Origin: an uncultured Flavobacteriaceae bacterium
Lineage (GTDB): Bacteria; Bacteroidota; Bacteroidia; Flavobacteriales; Flavobacteriaceae
Direction: 5' to 3'
DNA length: 64,000 nucleotides
NCBI GenBank assembly: GCA_947488345.1
Contig: CANKZQ010000001.1
Coordinates: 1,253,501 to 1,317,500 of the forward strand
Position numbers and translations under genes: made by a program. Shown in pieces: positions 1 to 9,106 of this stretch (positions are counted from its first letter, which is position 1; the number at the start of each line of letters is the position of its first letter). The notes beneath the pieces are model-generated. The model was not told where the DNA came from. It saw nothing but the letters and a program-made list of their open reading frames with translations, and made no database searches.

Positions 1-1581
1 CTTTTTGATCAAGCAAAAAATATTGGTCGTGAGTTTGTAATTCAAGCCACCGGTACTGTCATTGAACGTCAATCAAAAAACAACAATATTCCAACAGGAG
101 AAATTGAAGTCTTGGTCACAAAATTGACCATTTTAAATGCTGCTAAAACCCCTCCTTTTACCATCGAAGATGATACCGATGGTGGAGAAGAATTACGCAT
201 GCAATATCGCTATTTAGATATTCGTCGTAACCCCGTGAAAGAAAACTTAATCTTTCGTCATAAAGTGGCTCAAGAGGTTCGAAATTATCTTTCAAATGAG
301 GATTTTATTGAAGTAGAAACACCTTATTTGATTAAATCTACCCCAGAAGGTGCTCGTGATTTTGTAGTGCCTAGTCGTATGAATGAAGGGCAATTTTATG
401 CTTTACCGCAATCGCCGCAAACTTTTAAACAACTGTTAATGGTAGGCGGAATGGACAAGTATTTTCAAATTGTAAAATGCTTTCGTGATGAAGATTTACG
501 AGCCGATAGACAACCCGAATTTACGCAGATAGACTGCGAAATGGCGTTTGTAGAACAAGAAGATATTTTGAATGCTTTCGAAGGTTTAACACGTCATTTG
601 CTACAAAAAATAAACAATGTTGACGTGGCCGAGTTTCCGAGAATAACCTATGAAGAAGCCATGCGCACTTACGGAAATGACAAGCCGGATATTCGTTTTG
701 GGATGAAATTTGGTGAATTGAATGCTGTTGCTCAGCATAAAGAATTCAATGTCTTCAATCAGGCAGAACTCGTAGTAGGGATTGCCGTGCCCGGAGGAAA
801 TTCATATACAAGAAAAGATATAGATAAATTAATTGATTGGGTAAAACGTCCGCAAGTTGGTGCTCTTGGAATGGTGTATGCGCGTTGTAACGAAGATGGT
901 AGTTTTAAATCTTCTGTAGATAAGTTTTATGATCAAGAAGATCTGGCAAAATGGGCAGAAGTTACTGGTGCCAAACCAGGTGATTTGGTGTGTGTTCTTT
1001 CTGGAGACACTACTAAAGTAAGAGCACAATTAAGTGCCTTGCGTATGGAACTAGCAGAACGCCTAGGTTTGCGTAAACCTGATGAATTTGCACCATTGTG
1101 GGTGGTAGATTTTCCTTTATTAGAATGGGATGAAGAAACAGAACGTTTCCATGCCATGCATCATCCGTTTACCTCCCCAAAACCAGAAGATATGCCTTTG
1201 TTAGACACCAATCCTGCTAAGGTTAGAGCGAACGCTTATGACTTAGTATTGAATGGTAACGAAATAGGTGGTGGCTCAATAAGAATTCATGACAAAGCAA
1301 CTCAGGCCTTGATGTTCGACCATTTAGGGTTTACACCAGAAGAGGCGAAAGCTCAGTTTGGGTTCTTGATGAATGCCTTTGAATATGGTGCACCTCCCCA
1401 CGGAGGTATTGCTTTTGGTTTAGATAGATTGGTAGCTATTTTAGGAGGTCAAGAAACGATTCGTGACTTTATTGCATTTCCTAAAAATAACGCCGGCCGT
1501 GACGTCATGATTGATGCGCCAGCTTCTATTGATGAGGCACAGTTAACAGAATTAAGTTTAAAACTCAACCTAAAATCTTAA
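1..1581 (+). CDS. aspS: Aspartate--tRNA ligase, 3' portion (5' end outside window)
   Basis: This class II aminoacyl-tRNA synthetase charges tRNA-Asp in the cytoplasm. The frame is open from base 1, so the gene begins upstream of the window; 526 codons are present against a usual length near 580, and most of the N-terminal anticodon-binding OB domain is missing. Visible motifs are STPEGARDF, class II motif 2 ([18 protein letters not shown]) and motif 3 (GIAFGLDRL) near the C-terminus, with the bacterial GAD-type insertion between them. The TTG at 112 is not a real start, because the reading continues in frame upstream with matching sequence. A secreted DUF6503-like gene follows 46 bp later on the same strand. 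Confidence 0.97.
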   Translation, partial: LFDQAKNIGREFVIQATGTVIERQSKNNNIPTGEIEVLVTKLTILNAAKTPPFTIEDDTDGGEELRMQYRYLDIRRNPVKENLIFRHKVAQEVRNYLSNEDFIEVETPYLIKSTPEGARDFVVPSRMNEGQFYALPQSPQTFKQLLMVGGMDKYFQIVKCFRDEDLRADRQPEFTQIDCEMAFVEQEDILNAFEGLTRHLLQKINNVDVAEFPRITYEEAMRTYGNDKPDIRFGMKFGELNAVAQHKEFNVFNQAELVVGIAVPGGNSYTRKDIDKLIDWVKRPQVGALGMVYARCNEDGSFKSSVDKFYDQEDLAKWAEVTGAKPGDLVCVLSGDTTKVRAQLSALRMELAERLGLRKPDEFAPLWVVDFPLLEWDEETERFHAMHHPFTSPKPEDMPLLDTNPAKVRANAYDLVLNGNEIGGGSIRIHDKATQALMFDHLGFTPEEAKAQFGFLMNAFEYGAPPHGGIAFGLDRLVAILGGQETIRDFIAFPKNNAGRDVMIDAPASIDEAQLTELSLKLNLKS

Positions 1582-1627
1582 AGAGGTATCACGCGCTTTC
1601 ATCAAAATTTTTAGTAATTTTCAGTTC

Positions 1628-2341
1628 ATGAAAGCAACCATCCTTTACTTGAGTATATTTTTATACTCAATTGCGTGCTTTGGCCAAAGCTTAACAGGTA
1701 ATCAATTATTAGAGAAAGCCATCTCATATCACGATCCTAGCCATCGTTGGGAGACCTTCAAAGACAGTCTTTTTATTACTATGGAGACGCCAAATTCAGC
1801 GAATAGAAATAGTACAATTCATCTCGATTTAGTCAATGAATACTTTTATATAAAAGCAACTAGAGATACGGTATCAACCGAATATACACTCAACAAATCG
1901 GCTTGTTCTATTGCTTTTAATGGCAACAAAAACCCTTCCGACGAGGTAAAAAAAACACATAAATTAAGCTGTGAACGTGCTAAAATGTTTAAAAATTATT
2001 ATACCTATCTCTATGGGTTGCCGATGAAATTAAAAGATCCGGGAACTATTATAGATCCAAAAATTCAACGAAAAAAGTTCAACCAAAAAGACTATTTAGT
2101 TCTCAAAGCAACGTACGAAAAGGCGATTGGAAAAGACACTTGGTATTTCTATTTCGACCCACAGAGTTATGCTATGGAAGTATATCAATTTTTTCATGAT
2201 GAGGTCAAAAACGACGGAGAATATATTCTCTTAACAAAGGAAGAAATTATACACGATATCAAAATGCCAAAAATTAGAGCTTGGTATATGAACAAAGATG
2301 ATAAGTATCTCGGAAAAGATATATTGAAACGCTCTTTTTAA
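1628..2341 (+). CDS. Secreted DUF6503-like protein
   Basis: This 237-residue protein opens with a typical Sec signal peptide (about residues 1-19, ending CFGQ), so it is probably periplasmic or outer-membrane associated. The remainder is a beta-rich sequence that I recognise as resembling the Bacteroidota DUF6503 family, which has a LolA/LolB-like (lipoprotein-sorting) look; no catalytic motif is visible. It lies 46 bp after aspS, and its stop is only 6 bp before the ClC gene, so the last two are probably co-transcribed. The biochemical function is unknown and the family assignment is from memory. Confidence 0.8.
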   Translation: MKATILYLSIFLYSIACFGQSLTGNQLLEKAISYHDPSHRWETFKDSLFITMETPNSANRNSTIHLDLVNEYFYIKATRDTVSTEYTLNKSACSIAFNGNKNPSDEVKKTHKLSCERAKMFKNYYTYLYGLPMKLKDPGTIIDPKIQRKKFNQKDYLVLKATYEKAIGKDTWYFYFDPQSYAMEVYQFFHDEVKNDGEYILLTKEEIIHDIKMPKIRAWYMNKDDKYLGKDILKRSF

Positions 2342-2347
2342 GACCGA

Positions 2348-4135
2348 ATGCCGATCAAACTAAAAAAAATACTAGCCAAAATCGTAGTTTGGAGATATAG
2401 ACATATCCCTGAGCGGCAGTTTATATATATACTAAGTGTACTGGTGGGGTTTCTTGCGGGTTTGGGCACAGTTTTACTAAAAAACTTCACTCATGTTATT
2501 CAACTGTTATTAGATATTAAATTTCTGAAGGATTATCAGGCTTCTATGTATTTTATCTTTCCTATAGTAGGATTGTTATTGGTATTCTTGATTAAGAAAT
2601 TCTGGCTGAAAAAACCCATTGGTCATGGGATTTCTACCACCCTACATTCTATTTCAAAGCAAAGTGGAATTATTGAGCGTTACAAATTATTTGCTTCTTT
2701 AATAACAGCACCCATCACAGCAGGCTTTGGTGGTTCTGTAGGATTACAAGGGCCCGCCGTAAGTACGGGAGCTGCTTTAGGTTCGAACGTGGCACAACTC
2801 TTTAGAATGAACACTAAAACAAGAATGTTACTTATTGGTTGTGCAACCGCTGGTGCGATGGCATCGATGTTTAAAGCCCCTATTGCCGCCATTGTATTTG
2901 CCCTAGAAATTTTCAGTCTAGATATTGCTTTTGCTTCCCTCATCCCTTTGTTATTGGCCTCTGTAGCCGCCGTGGTAACCTCCTATTTTTTCACAGGAAC
3001 GGATGTGTTATTTCGTTTTGAATTGGTCGACAAATTCGAAATCAAGGATATTCTGTTTTATGTTATTTTAGGATTTGGTACTGGCATTGCCTCGGTTTAT
3101 TTTTCTAAAATGTATTTCGCCATTACGAATTTTTTTAAACGATTTAAAAATCCTGCCGAACGTTTATTAATTGGTGGACTTGCTATCGGAGCTATGTTAT
3201 ATTTTATTCCACCACTTTTTGGTGAAGGATATGGTTTGATCAATAATTTATTAGATGGAAATCACATCGCCGCTATTGGTAAAACTCCTTTTGAAATTGA
3301 CCTCAACAATGTTTGGCTTGTTATAGCTTTATTAGTCGGTATTACCATTTTTAAGGCAGTAGCAATGACCACCACCTTCGCAGCTGGTGGTGTCGGTGGT
3401 ATTTTTATCCCTACTTTGGTAATGGGGAGTGCATTGGGGAACGCCTTTGCCAAGATAATTAATAATATGGGGCTCGGATTTCAAGTTTCAGAATCAAATT
3501 TTACCCTTATCGGAATGACAGGGTTGATGGCTGGTGTACTACACGCACCTTTGACGGCTATTTTCTTGATTGCAGAAATCACGGGAGGTTATGACTTATT
3601 TGTTCCTTTGATGCTTGTTTCGGCCATTTCTTTTGCCCTCACACGGTATTTTATCTCTCATTCAATCTATACAGCCGAACTGGCTGAACGCGGAGAATTG
3701 ATTACTCATAATAAAGATAAAAATGCCTTATTAATGATGGATTTAGATAATATTGTAGAGACCAATTTCATCAGTATTTTACCTGAAATGAAATTAGGGA
3801 CTATTCTAAAAAATGCGGTTGCAAAATCTGATCGCAATATTTTTCCTGTGGTCAATGAGCGTAATCAATTTTTAGGGATTCTCTTGCTCGATGATATTCG
3901 CAAAATAATGTTTGACCAAAAGTTTTATAACGTCATTTCTGTGAATGACCTCATGGAAAATGCCCCGGCCATTATTTTTTACAATGAAGATAGTATGGAA
4001 ACCATTATGAAAAAATTTGAAGTGAGCGGTGCTTGGAATCTTCCTGTTATCAAAGATGGCACTTATTTCGGTTTCATCTCAAAATCAAAAATGTTGACGG
4101 TCTATCGCAGGAAGCTAATTGAAGTCTCGAACTGA
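2348..4135 (+). CDS. ClC-family anion channel/transporter with C-terminal CBS pair, altered filter
   Basis: This is an integral inner-membrane ClC protein of 595 residues: about ten to twelve hydrophobic helices (residues ~25-440) followed by two CBS domains (~455-590). The ClC signature GGIFIPT lies near residue 350. Two pore motifs are non-canonical. The usual GSGIP is GHGIS (residues 92-96), replacing the central chloride-binding Ser by His. The usual G(K/R)EGP is GLQGP (residues 132-136), so the external gating glutamate is Gln134 (codon CAA). In well-studied ClC antiporters that Glu-to-Gln change uncouples protons from anions, so this protein may work as a passive channel or have another selectivity. 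It probably shares a transcript with the preceding gene. Confidence 0.93.
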   Translation: MPIKLKKILAKIVVWRYRHIPERQFIYILSVLVGFLAGLGTVLLKNFTHVIQLLLDIKFLKDYQASMYFIFPIVGLLLVFLIKKFWLKKPIGHGISTTLHSISKQSGIIERYKLFASLITAPITAGFGGSVGLQGPAVSTGAALGSNVAQLFRMNTKTRMLLIGCATAGAMASMFKAPIAAIVFALEIFSLDIAFASLIPLLLASVAAVVTSYFFTGTDVLFRFELVDKFEIKDILFYVILGFGTGIASVYFSKMYFAITNFFKRFKNPAERLLIGGLAIGAMLYFIPPLFGEGYGLINNLLDGNHIAAIGKTPFEIDLNNVWLVIALLVGITIFKAVAMTTTFAAGGVGGIFIPTLVMGSALGNAFAKIINNMGLGFQVSESNFTLIGMTGLMAGVLHAPLTAIFLIAEITGGYDLFVPLMLVSAISFALTRYFISHSIYTAELAERGELITHNKDKNALLMMDLDNIVETNFISILPEMKLGTILKNAVAKSDRNIFPVVNERNQFLGILLLDDIRKIMFDQKFYNVISVNDLMENAPAIIFYNEDSMETIMKKFEVSGAWNLPVIKDGTYFGFISKSKMLTVYRRKLIEVSN

Positions 4136-4151
4136 GTCATTCGAAATGATA

Positions 4152-5108
4152 TTATTTTTCTAAAAACTGAATTGCCTTGTCGGGAAAATCTGTAAAAATT
4201 CCATCGAAATTCATGGTGTTAAATCCGTAATCCAAAAGAGTATCAAAAGATTCAAATTCGCCCAAATCATCTGCTCTAAAAGTGAACGCATGTACTTTTA
4301 AGCCTAAATCATGTGCGTTGCGTACATATTCAGGAGTAATTTGTTTGTACCATGGCCCAACTCCATCGGCATATTCAGCGTAGTTCTTTAATTCTGACCC
4401 CGCTCCATTAGATTCGGTTAATTGAACTAAAAATAATGCTGAATTTAATTCCTTTCGGATTCTCTTTAGCTCTTTTGCATCAAAACATTGCAACACACAA
4501 TTATCGCTTTTATTGATATATCCATAAGCTGATAAAACTTCTAGTACAATTTTAGAAATATCTTTTCCTTCTTTATGATGAAAACCAGGTTCCTTAATCT
4601 CTGGGTAAATTCCAATATCATTCCCAGTACTTTTATTCAACCCTTGTATCATTTCTATTTCTTCTTGCAATGAATGCAATTGAAAAGTACTCTTCCCTTT
4701 TGGAAAACGGTCTTTATAGACTTGTTCACCAGTTTTAGAGTTAAAGCGCTCTGTAACTTGCAGTTGTTTTAATTCCGCGAAAGCGAAATCAATCACATAA
4801 AAACGACCATCTTCTCTTTGCCTATCGGGGAACCTCTCCGCGACATTTGTAACAGTCTCTAAATGAATGTCGTGAATCACTACAGGAACATTATCTTTTG
4901 ATAAGACCAAATCTTGTTCTAAAAAATCAGGGCCCACGGCATAGGCCATGGCCTTTGAAGCTAATGTATGTTCTGGTAAATAACCTGATGCACCTCGATG
5001 TGCAATCACAATATTTTTTGATTTAGATTCCATTTTTTTTAAATCATTTTTCGAGTTACATCCATAAAAGCAGCAAATGAATAGAATAAATACTGATAAT
5101 CGATACAT
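4152..5108 (-). CDS. glpQ: Glycerophosphodiester phosphodiesterase, GlpQ-like lipoprotein
   Basis: The protein hydrolyses glycerophosphodiesters to glycerol-3-phosphate plus an alcohol, probably in the periplasm. I start it at the ATG at 5108 because this gives a clean lipoprotein signal peptide (MYRLSVFILFICCFYGC); a longer frame reaching 5174 adds 22 residues ahead of the signal and would overlap the divergent gene. The TIM-barrel motif IAHRGASGYLPEHT, the metal ligand pair in FLEQDLVLSKDNVPVV and the catalytic His in VIHDIHLE are visible, as is the GlpQ-type length. It converges with the ClC gene, with a 16-bp gap and only a weak hairpin between them. Confidence 0.92.
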   Translation of the reverse strand: MYRLSVFILFICCFYGCNSKNDLKKMESKSKNIVIAHRGASGYLPEHTLASKAMAYAVGPDFLEQDLVLSKDNVPVVIHDIHLETVTNVAERFPDRQREDGRFYVIDFAFAELKQLQVTERFNSKTGEQVYKDRFPKGKSTFQLHSLQEEIEMIQGLNKSTGNDIGIYPEIKEPGFHHKEGKDISKIVLEVLSAYGYINKSDNCVLQCFDAKELKRIRKELNSALFLVQLTESNGAGSELKNYAEYADGVGPWYKQITPEYVRNAHDLGLKVHAFTFRADDLGEFESFDTLLDYGFNTMNFDGIFTDFPDKAIQFLEK

Positions 5109-5164
5109 GTTTCTAAAGATATAAATTTTGTAATTTAGCAGCAGTAATAATTTGTCATTTTCAC

Positions 5165-5407
5165 ATGAAAGCACTCTTACAAATTCTCTTTGCCCTTTTT
5201 ATTCTAGGAGTTTTTTATGGAATTTATTTAAATGTTCAAGGAGATGATTTTCATCATCAGGTTTTTGGGATCAGTATTATTTTCTTTTCTTTTATAGTGA
5301 TGCCTCTTTTCATTTATTATCGCTATCAGCAAGGTAAATACAAGAAATATGTACTCGATCCAAAAAGCAAAAATCCTTTTAAGATTGAAGAAGAAGATTT
5401 GAAATAA
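5165..5407 (+). CDS. Small inner-membrane protein, two predicted helices
   Basis: This 80-residue protein has two hydrophobic stretches (about residues 3-24 and 33-53) followed by a basic, charged tail that ends PFKIEEEDLK. The layout suggests a small two-helix inner-membrane protein with a cytoplasmic tail. The tail resembles small uncharacterised membrane proteins of Flavobacteriia. It is divergent from the GlpQ-like lipoprotein and followed by the convergent tadA. I cannot assign a function. Confidence 0.75.
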   Translation: MKALLQILFALFILGVFYGIYLNVQGDDFHHQVFGISIIFFSFIVMPLFIYYRYQQGKYKKYVLDPKSKNPFKIEEEDLK

Positions 5408-5459
5408 TTTCTTGATTATATTTGATAGACTCTAAAACAAATTCAAGATGACCAAAGTA

Positions 5460-5909
5460 TTAATTCAGATTGCGCTTCTGAATAAAAAAACGTTTGATTA
5501 ATTCACCGCATTCTTTTTCAAGCACGCCACCAATCACTTTTGTTTTAGGGTGTAGTTGGGTCTTAAAATGTTGAAATCCGCGTTGTGGATCATGCGCTCC
5601 GAAAACAATTTTTCCAATTTGAGCCCAATAACTTGCCCCTGCACACATTTGGCATGGTTCTAAGGTGACGTAGAGTGTACAATTTTTCAAATACTTTCCT
5701 CCCAAATAATCAGAGGCTGCAGTAAATGCTTGCATTTCGGCATGAGCCGTCACATCGTTCAACAGCTCAGTTAAGTTGTGCGCTCTGGCAATTATTTGAT
5801 CGTTGATTACGATGACCGCACCTATAGGTACTTCATTTTTTTCAAACGCCATTTCCGCTTCTTGTAAAGCGCGTCGCATAAAATAAGTGTCGTCGAATGG
5901 ATTTTCCAT
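5460..5909 (-). CDS. tadA: tRNA-specific adenosine deaminase
   Basis: TadA converts the wobble adenosine (A34) of tRNA-Arg to inosine. The zinc-dependent cytidine-deaminase-fold motifs are clear: AHAEMQAF supplies the His ligand and catalytic Glu, and TLEPCQMCAG supplies the two Cys ligands. I take the ATG at 5909 (149 residues, the normal family length), where the sequence MENPFDDTYFMRRAL begins in family-like fashion; an upstream ATG at 5954 would add 15 residues that look non-homologous. It is divergent from dxs. Confidence 0.95.
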   Translation of the reverse strand: MENPFDDTYFMRRALQEAEMAFEKNEVPIGAVIVINDQIIARAHNLTELLNDVTAHAEMQAFTAASDYLGGKYLKNCTLYVTLEPCQMCAGASYWAQIGKIVFGAHDPQRGFQHFKTQLHPKTKVIGGVLEKECGELIKRFFIQKRNLN

Positions 5910-5969
5910 GCCTAAAATTTTAGGTAAAAATACATCTTTATTTATTTTATTCATTTCAGATGCATCTCG

Positions 5970-5977
5970 TACATTTG
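5970..5977 (+). promoter_or_regulatory. Possible -7 element of dxs (TACATTTG)
   Basis: TACATTTG matches the Bacteroidetes -7 consensus TAnnTTTG and ends 4 bp before the dxs ATG, so the transcript would start at or next to the start codon. No TTG is seen at the expected -33 position, and the site lies in the tadA upstream region. Confidence 0.35.
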
Positions 5978-5981
5978 CAAC

Positions 5982-7757
5982 ATGTCTGTTCGTTTATTAG
6001 ATAGCATTGATAACCCTAAAGATTTACGCAAGCTCACTGTAAATCAATTGCCAACATTGGCTCAAGAATTGCGTGATTTCATTATTGATATCGTAGCCAC
6101 CAAAGAAGGGCACTTGGGTGCGAGTCTTGGCGTTGTTGAGTTAACCATTGCCTTGCATTATGTTTTTAATACACCCAAGGATTTATTGGTTTGGGATGTT
6201 GGGCATCAAGCCTACGGACATAAAATTTTAACAGGTCGAAAAAAGGTGTTCGGCACGAACAGGCAATTCGGTGGTCTTTCTGGTTTTCCAAAGAGAAGTG
6301 AAAGTGAGTATGATGCTTTTGGAGTTGGACACTCCTCCACCTCAATTTCGGCAGCTTTAGGTATGGCAATTGCTTCGTATATCAAAGGAAATAAAGAGAA
6401 ACAACATATTGCCGTGATTGGTGATGCCTCTATTGCCAGCGGCATGGCCTTCGAAGGATTGAATCATGCTGGTGTTACTGATGCGAATTTGCTCATCATA
6501 TTAAATGACAACGCTATGGGAATAGACCCTAGTGTTGGTGCCTTAAAAAACTACTTAACGGCGATTAAAAAAAATAAACGTGTTCGAAAACACAATATTA
6601 TTGAAGCGCTAAACTTCGATTATTCTGGCCCCATTGATGGGCATGACATGACTGCTTTAATTAAAGAATTGCAGCGCTTGAAAACAGTCAATGGACCTAA
6701 ATTTTTACATGTTATAACCACCAAAGGAAAAGGCTTACAGCAAGCAGAAGAGAATCAAGTAACCTATCATGCACCAGGGAAATTTGATGCAAAAACGGGA
6801 GAATTGATTCCGAAAACCGACGCGAAAGAGCCACCAAAATATCAAGATGTTTTTGGTCTTACTTTAGTAGAACTAGCGAAAAAAAATGAAAAAATAATTG
6901 GCATCACCCCAGCCATGCCAACGGGGAGCTCTCTAAAATTTATGCTTGATGAGATTCCTGAAAGAGCTTTCGATGTTGGTATCGCTGAACAACATGCGGT
7001 TACGCTCGCAGCAGGTATGGCTACTCAAGGACTCATTCCTTTTTGTAACATCTATTCTACTTTTTTACAGCGAGCATACGATCAGGTAATTCACGATGTA
7101 GCACTGCAAAAACTACCAGTTATTTTTTGCTTAGATAGAGCTGGGCTTGTTGGACAAGATGGTGCTACGCATCATGGCGTTTTTGATTTGGCTTATTTAA
7201 GATGTATTCCTGATCTCATTATTTTTGCTCCGTTAAACGAGGTAGAACTAAGAAATATGATGTATACTGCTCAATTAGGGTTAAAACTCCCTATAGCAAT
7301 TCGATACCCAAGAGGTAGGGGTGTATTGCTAGATTGGAAAAAACCCTATTCAGAAATAGCCATAGGAAAAGGACAACTTATAAAACATGGATCCAAGATC
7401 GCCGTTATAACTATAGGTGCTATTGGAAATATGGTCATTGATGTTTGTAAAACCATGCCTCATAAAGATGATATTGCACATTATGATATGCGCTTTGTAA
7501 AGCCCCTAGATGAAGATTTGTTGCATACCATTTGTAAAAAATTTGATATTATTGTTACCTTAGAAGATGGTACAATTTCTGGAGGTTTTGGAAGTGCTAT
7601 ATTAGAATTTATGCAAGCTAATAACTATCAGAATAAGCAGATAAAATGCCTTGGTATTCCCGATAATTTTATCGAACATGGCAGCAACGATGTGTTGTTG
7701 AATTCTATTGCCCTTGACCGAAAGAGTATTAAACAATTATTAGAATCATTTCGCTAA
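5982..7757 (+). CDS. dxs: 1-deoxy-D-xylulose-5-phosphate synthase
   Basis: Dxs condenses pyruvate and glyceraldehyde-3-phosphate, the first step of the MEP isoprenoid pathway. The thiamine diphosphate motif runs from GDASIASGMAFEG to the Asn in LLIILNDNAMG. The pyrimidine domain contains VGIAEQHAVTLAAGMA, and the C-terminal transketolase domain follows. At 591 residues it is shorter than the roughly 620 of E. coli, as is common in flavobacteria. The N-terminus (LLDSIDNPKDLRKL) is family-like, which supports this start. A DUF3078 gene follows after 5 bp, so the two are probably an operon. Confidence 0.97.
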   Translation: MSVRLLDSIDNPKDLRKLTVNQLPTLAQELRDFIIDIVATKEGHLGASLGVVELTIALHYVFNTPKDLLVWDVGHQAYGHKILTGRKKVFGTNRQFGGLSGFPKRSESEYDAFGVGHSSTSISAALGMAIASYIKGNKEKQHIAVIGDASIASGMAFEGLNHAGVTDANLLIILNDNAMGIDPSVGALKNYLTAIKKNKRVRKHNIIEALNFDYSGPIDGHDMTALIKELQRLKTVNGPKFLHVITTKGKGLQQAEENQVTYHAPGKFDAKTGELIPKTDAKEPPKYQDVFGLTLVELAKKNEKIIGITPAMPTGSSLKFMLDEIPERAFDVGIAEQHAVTLAAGMATQGLIPFCNIYSTFLQRAYDQVIHDVALQKLPVIFCLDRAGLVGQDGATHHGVFDLAYLRCIPDLIIFAPLNEVELRNMMYTAQLGLKLPIAIRYPRGRGVLLDWKKPYSEIAIGKGQLIKHGSKIAVITIGAIGNMVIDVCKTMPHKDDIAHYDMRFVKPLDEDLLHTICKKFDIIVTLEDGTISGGFGSAILEFMQANNYQNKQIKCLGIPDNFIEHGSNDVLLNSIALDRKSIKQLLESFR

Positions 7758-7762
7758 CTTTT

Positions 7763-9076
7763 ATGATGAAAAATTTTCATTTCGTATTTGTGGTGCTCGT
7801 GTTGACTTCTGTGTGTTCTTTTGGGCAGATTACTGATACAACAGCGGTCAAAAAAGCATCAGACTCGATTCCCATTTCTAATGATAAAAATGCCATTTTA
7901 CTTGTTAAATTAAACGACACCTTAAACATTCGATTGCGAGTAGATTCATTAGGTGTTTATAAAACGATCGATACCATAAAACGGTTGACAAAATTAGATT
8001 CTTTACAGATTCGAATGGACTCCCTAATAGCTCCATTTTACACTAAGAGATTTGATTCTTTAACCCGAAAAGTGACCTACGCGCCTCGTTATAGAATGCG
8101 TATTAATGCATTGACCAAGGACACCGTATTTATTCAAATCCCCAAACCAAAAAAATATATCAGTATACAAAGTAAATTAACAATAGATACCTTAAAAATA
8201 ACAGACCCTATCCAATTGTCGTCTATTGATACCACGAAATTCGCTGAAGACCCTATCTGGTGGAAGACTAGAAATAGTTTTGGATTCGACATCAGTGAAG
8301 CCGCCTTCGTCAATTGGAATGCCGGTGGTAATAACTCCATTTCTGGATTGGTAAAAGTTAACCTACATAGGTCGTACAAAAAACTATATCTACTTTGGGA
8401 TAATGAAATTTTTATACGCTATGGCTTGAACAGTCAGCAAGATCAAGAATTGAGAAAAACGGATGATAAGTTACAAGTCAATTCTACATTTGGATACAGA
8501 AAAGACACCTTGACTAACTGGTACTATTCGGTCAAATTCAACTTCAATACACAGTTTACCGATGGATTTAGCTATCCTAATACTAGCGAACCTATATCTA
8601 GGTTTTTTGCACCTGCCTACTTATTTATAGGAGCAGGAACAATTTATGATTTGAAGAAAAAAAGTTTCTCGATGTATCTTTCTCCATTTACCTTGAAATC
8701 TACCCTTGTTTTAGATGAAACTTTATCAAATCAAGGTGTTTTTGGTGTGCCAAAAGGAGCAAAGTCAAGGAATGAATTTGGGGCATTGTTTCAGAGTAAA
8801 TGGGAGACAGAGGTTTTTAAAAACGTCGTCATGAAAACCCGTATAGATCTATATTCAGATTACCTCAAGGACTTTGGTAATATCGATATGAAATGGGATC
8901 TAAATTTTGATTTTATTATTAATAAATATATGAAGGCAAATCTTGGTGCCTACTTAATTTATGATAATGATATTAAGTTCAAAGAAGATACCAATGGCGA
9001 TGGTGAACTTGAAACTTTAGGTGCTCGCCTACAATTAAAACAATTACTAGGAATAGGCGTCTTGTTTAACTTCTAA
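7763..9076 (+). CDS. DUF3078-type outer-membrane protein
   Basis: This 437-residue protein has a signal peptide (cleavage near SFGQ, residue ~22), a polar region of about 130 residues, then a beta-strand-rich region with alternating hydrophobics that ends in an aromatic residue (LGIGVLFNF), typical of outer-membrane beta-barrels. The segment WWKTRNSFGFDISEAAFVNW matches what I know of DUF3078 proteins, which are restricted to Bacteroidota. An in-frame second ATG at 7766 is an equally possible start. It follows dxs by 5 bp and is probably co-transcribed, although no functional link to isoprenoid synthesis is known to me. Confidence 0.85.
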   Translation: MMKNFHFVFVVLVLTSVCSFGQITDTTAVKKASDSIPISNDKNAILLVKLNDTLNIRLRVDSLGVYKTIDTIKRLTKLDSLQIRMDSLIAPFYTKRFDSLTRKVTYAPRYRMRINALTKDTVFIQIPKPKKYISIQSKLTIDTLKITDPIQLSSIDTTKFAEDPIWWKTRNSFGFDISEAAFVNWNAGGNNSISGLVKVNLHRSYKKLYLLWDNEIFIRYGLNSQQDQELRKTDDKLQVNSTFGYRKDTLTNWYYSVKFNFNTQFTDGFSYPNTSEPISRFFAPAYLFIGAGTIYDLKKKSFSMYLSPFTLKSTLVLDETLSNQGVFGVPKGAKSRNEFGALFQSKWETEVFKNVVMKTRIDLYSDYLKDFGNIDMKWDLNFDFIINKYMKANLGAYLIYDNDIKFKEDTNGDGELETLGARLQLKQLLGIGVLFNF

Positions 9077-9106
9077 TTCCTAGTAACTGTATCGAATATA
9101 TTCTTA

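Noticed and set aside
4136-4151. Terminator between the ClC and GlpQ-like genes
   Set aside because: The short TCATT/AATGA repeat is too weak and lacks a proper T run.
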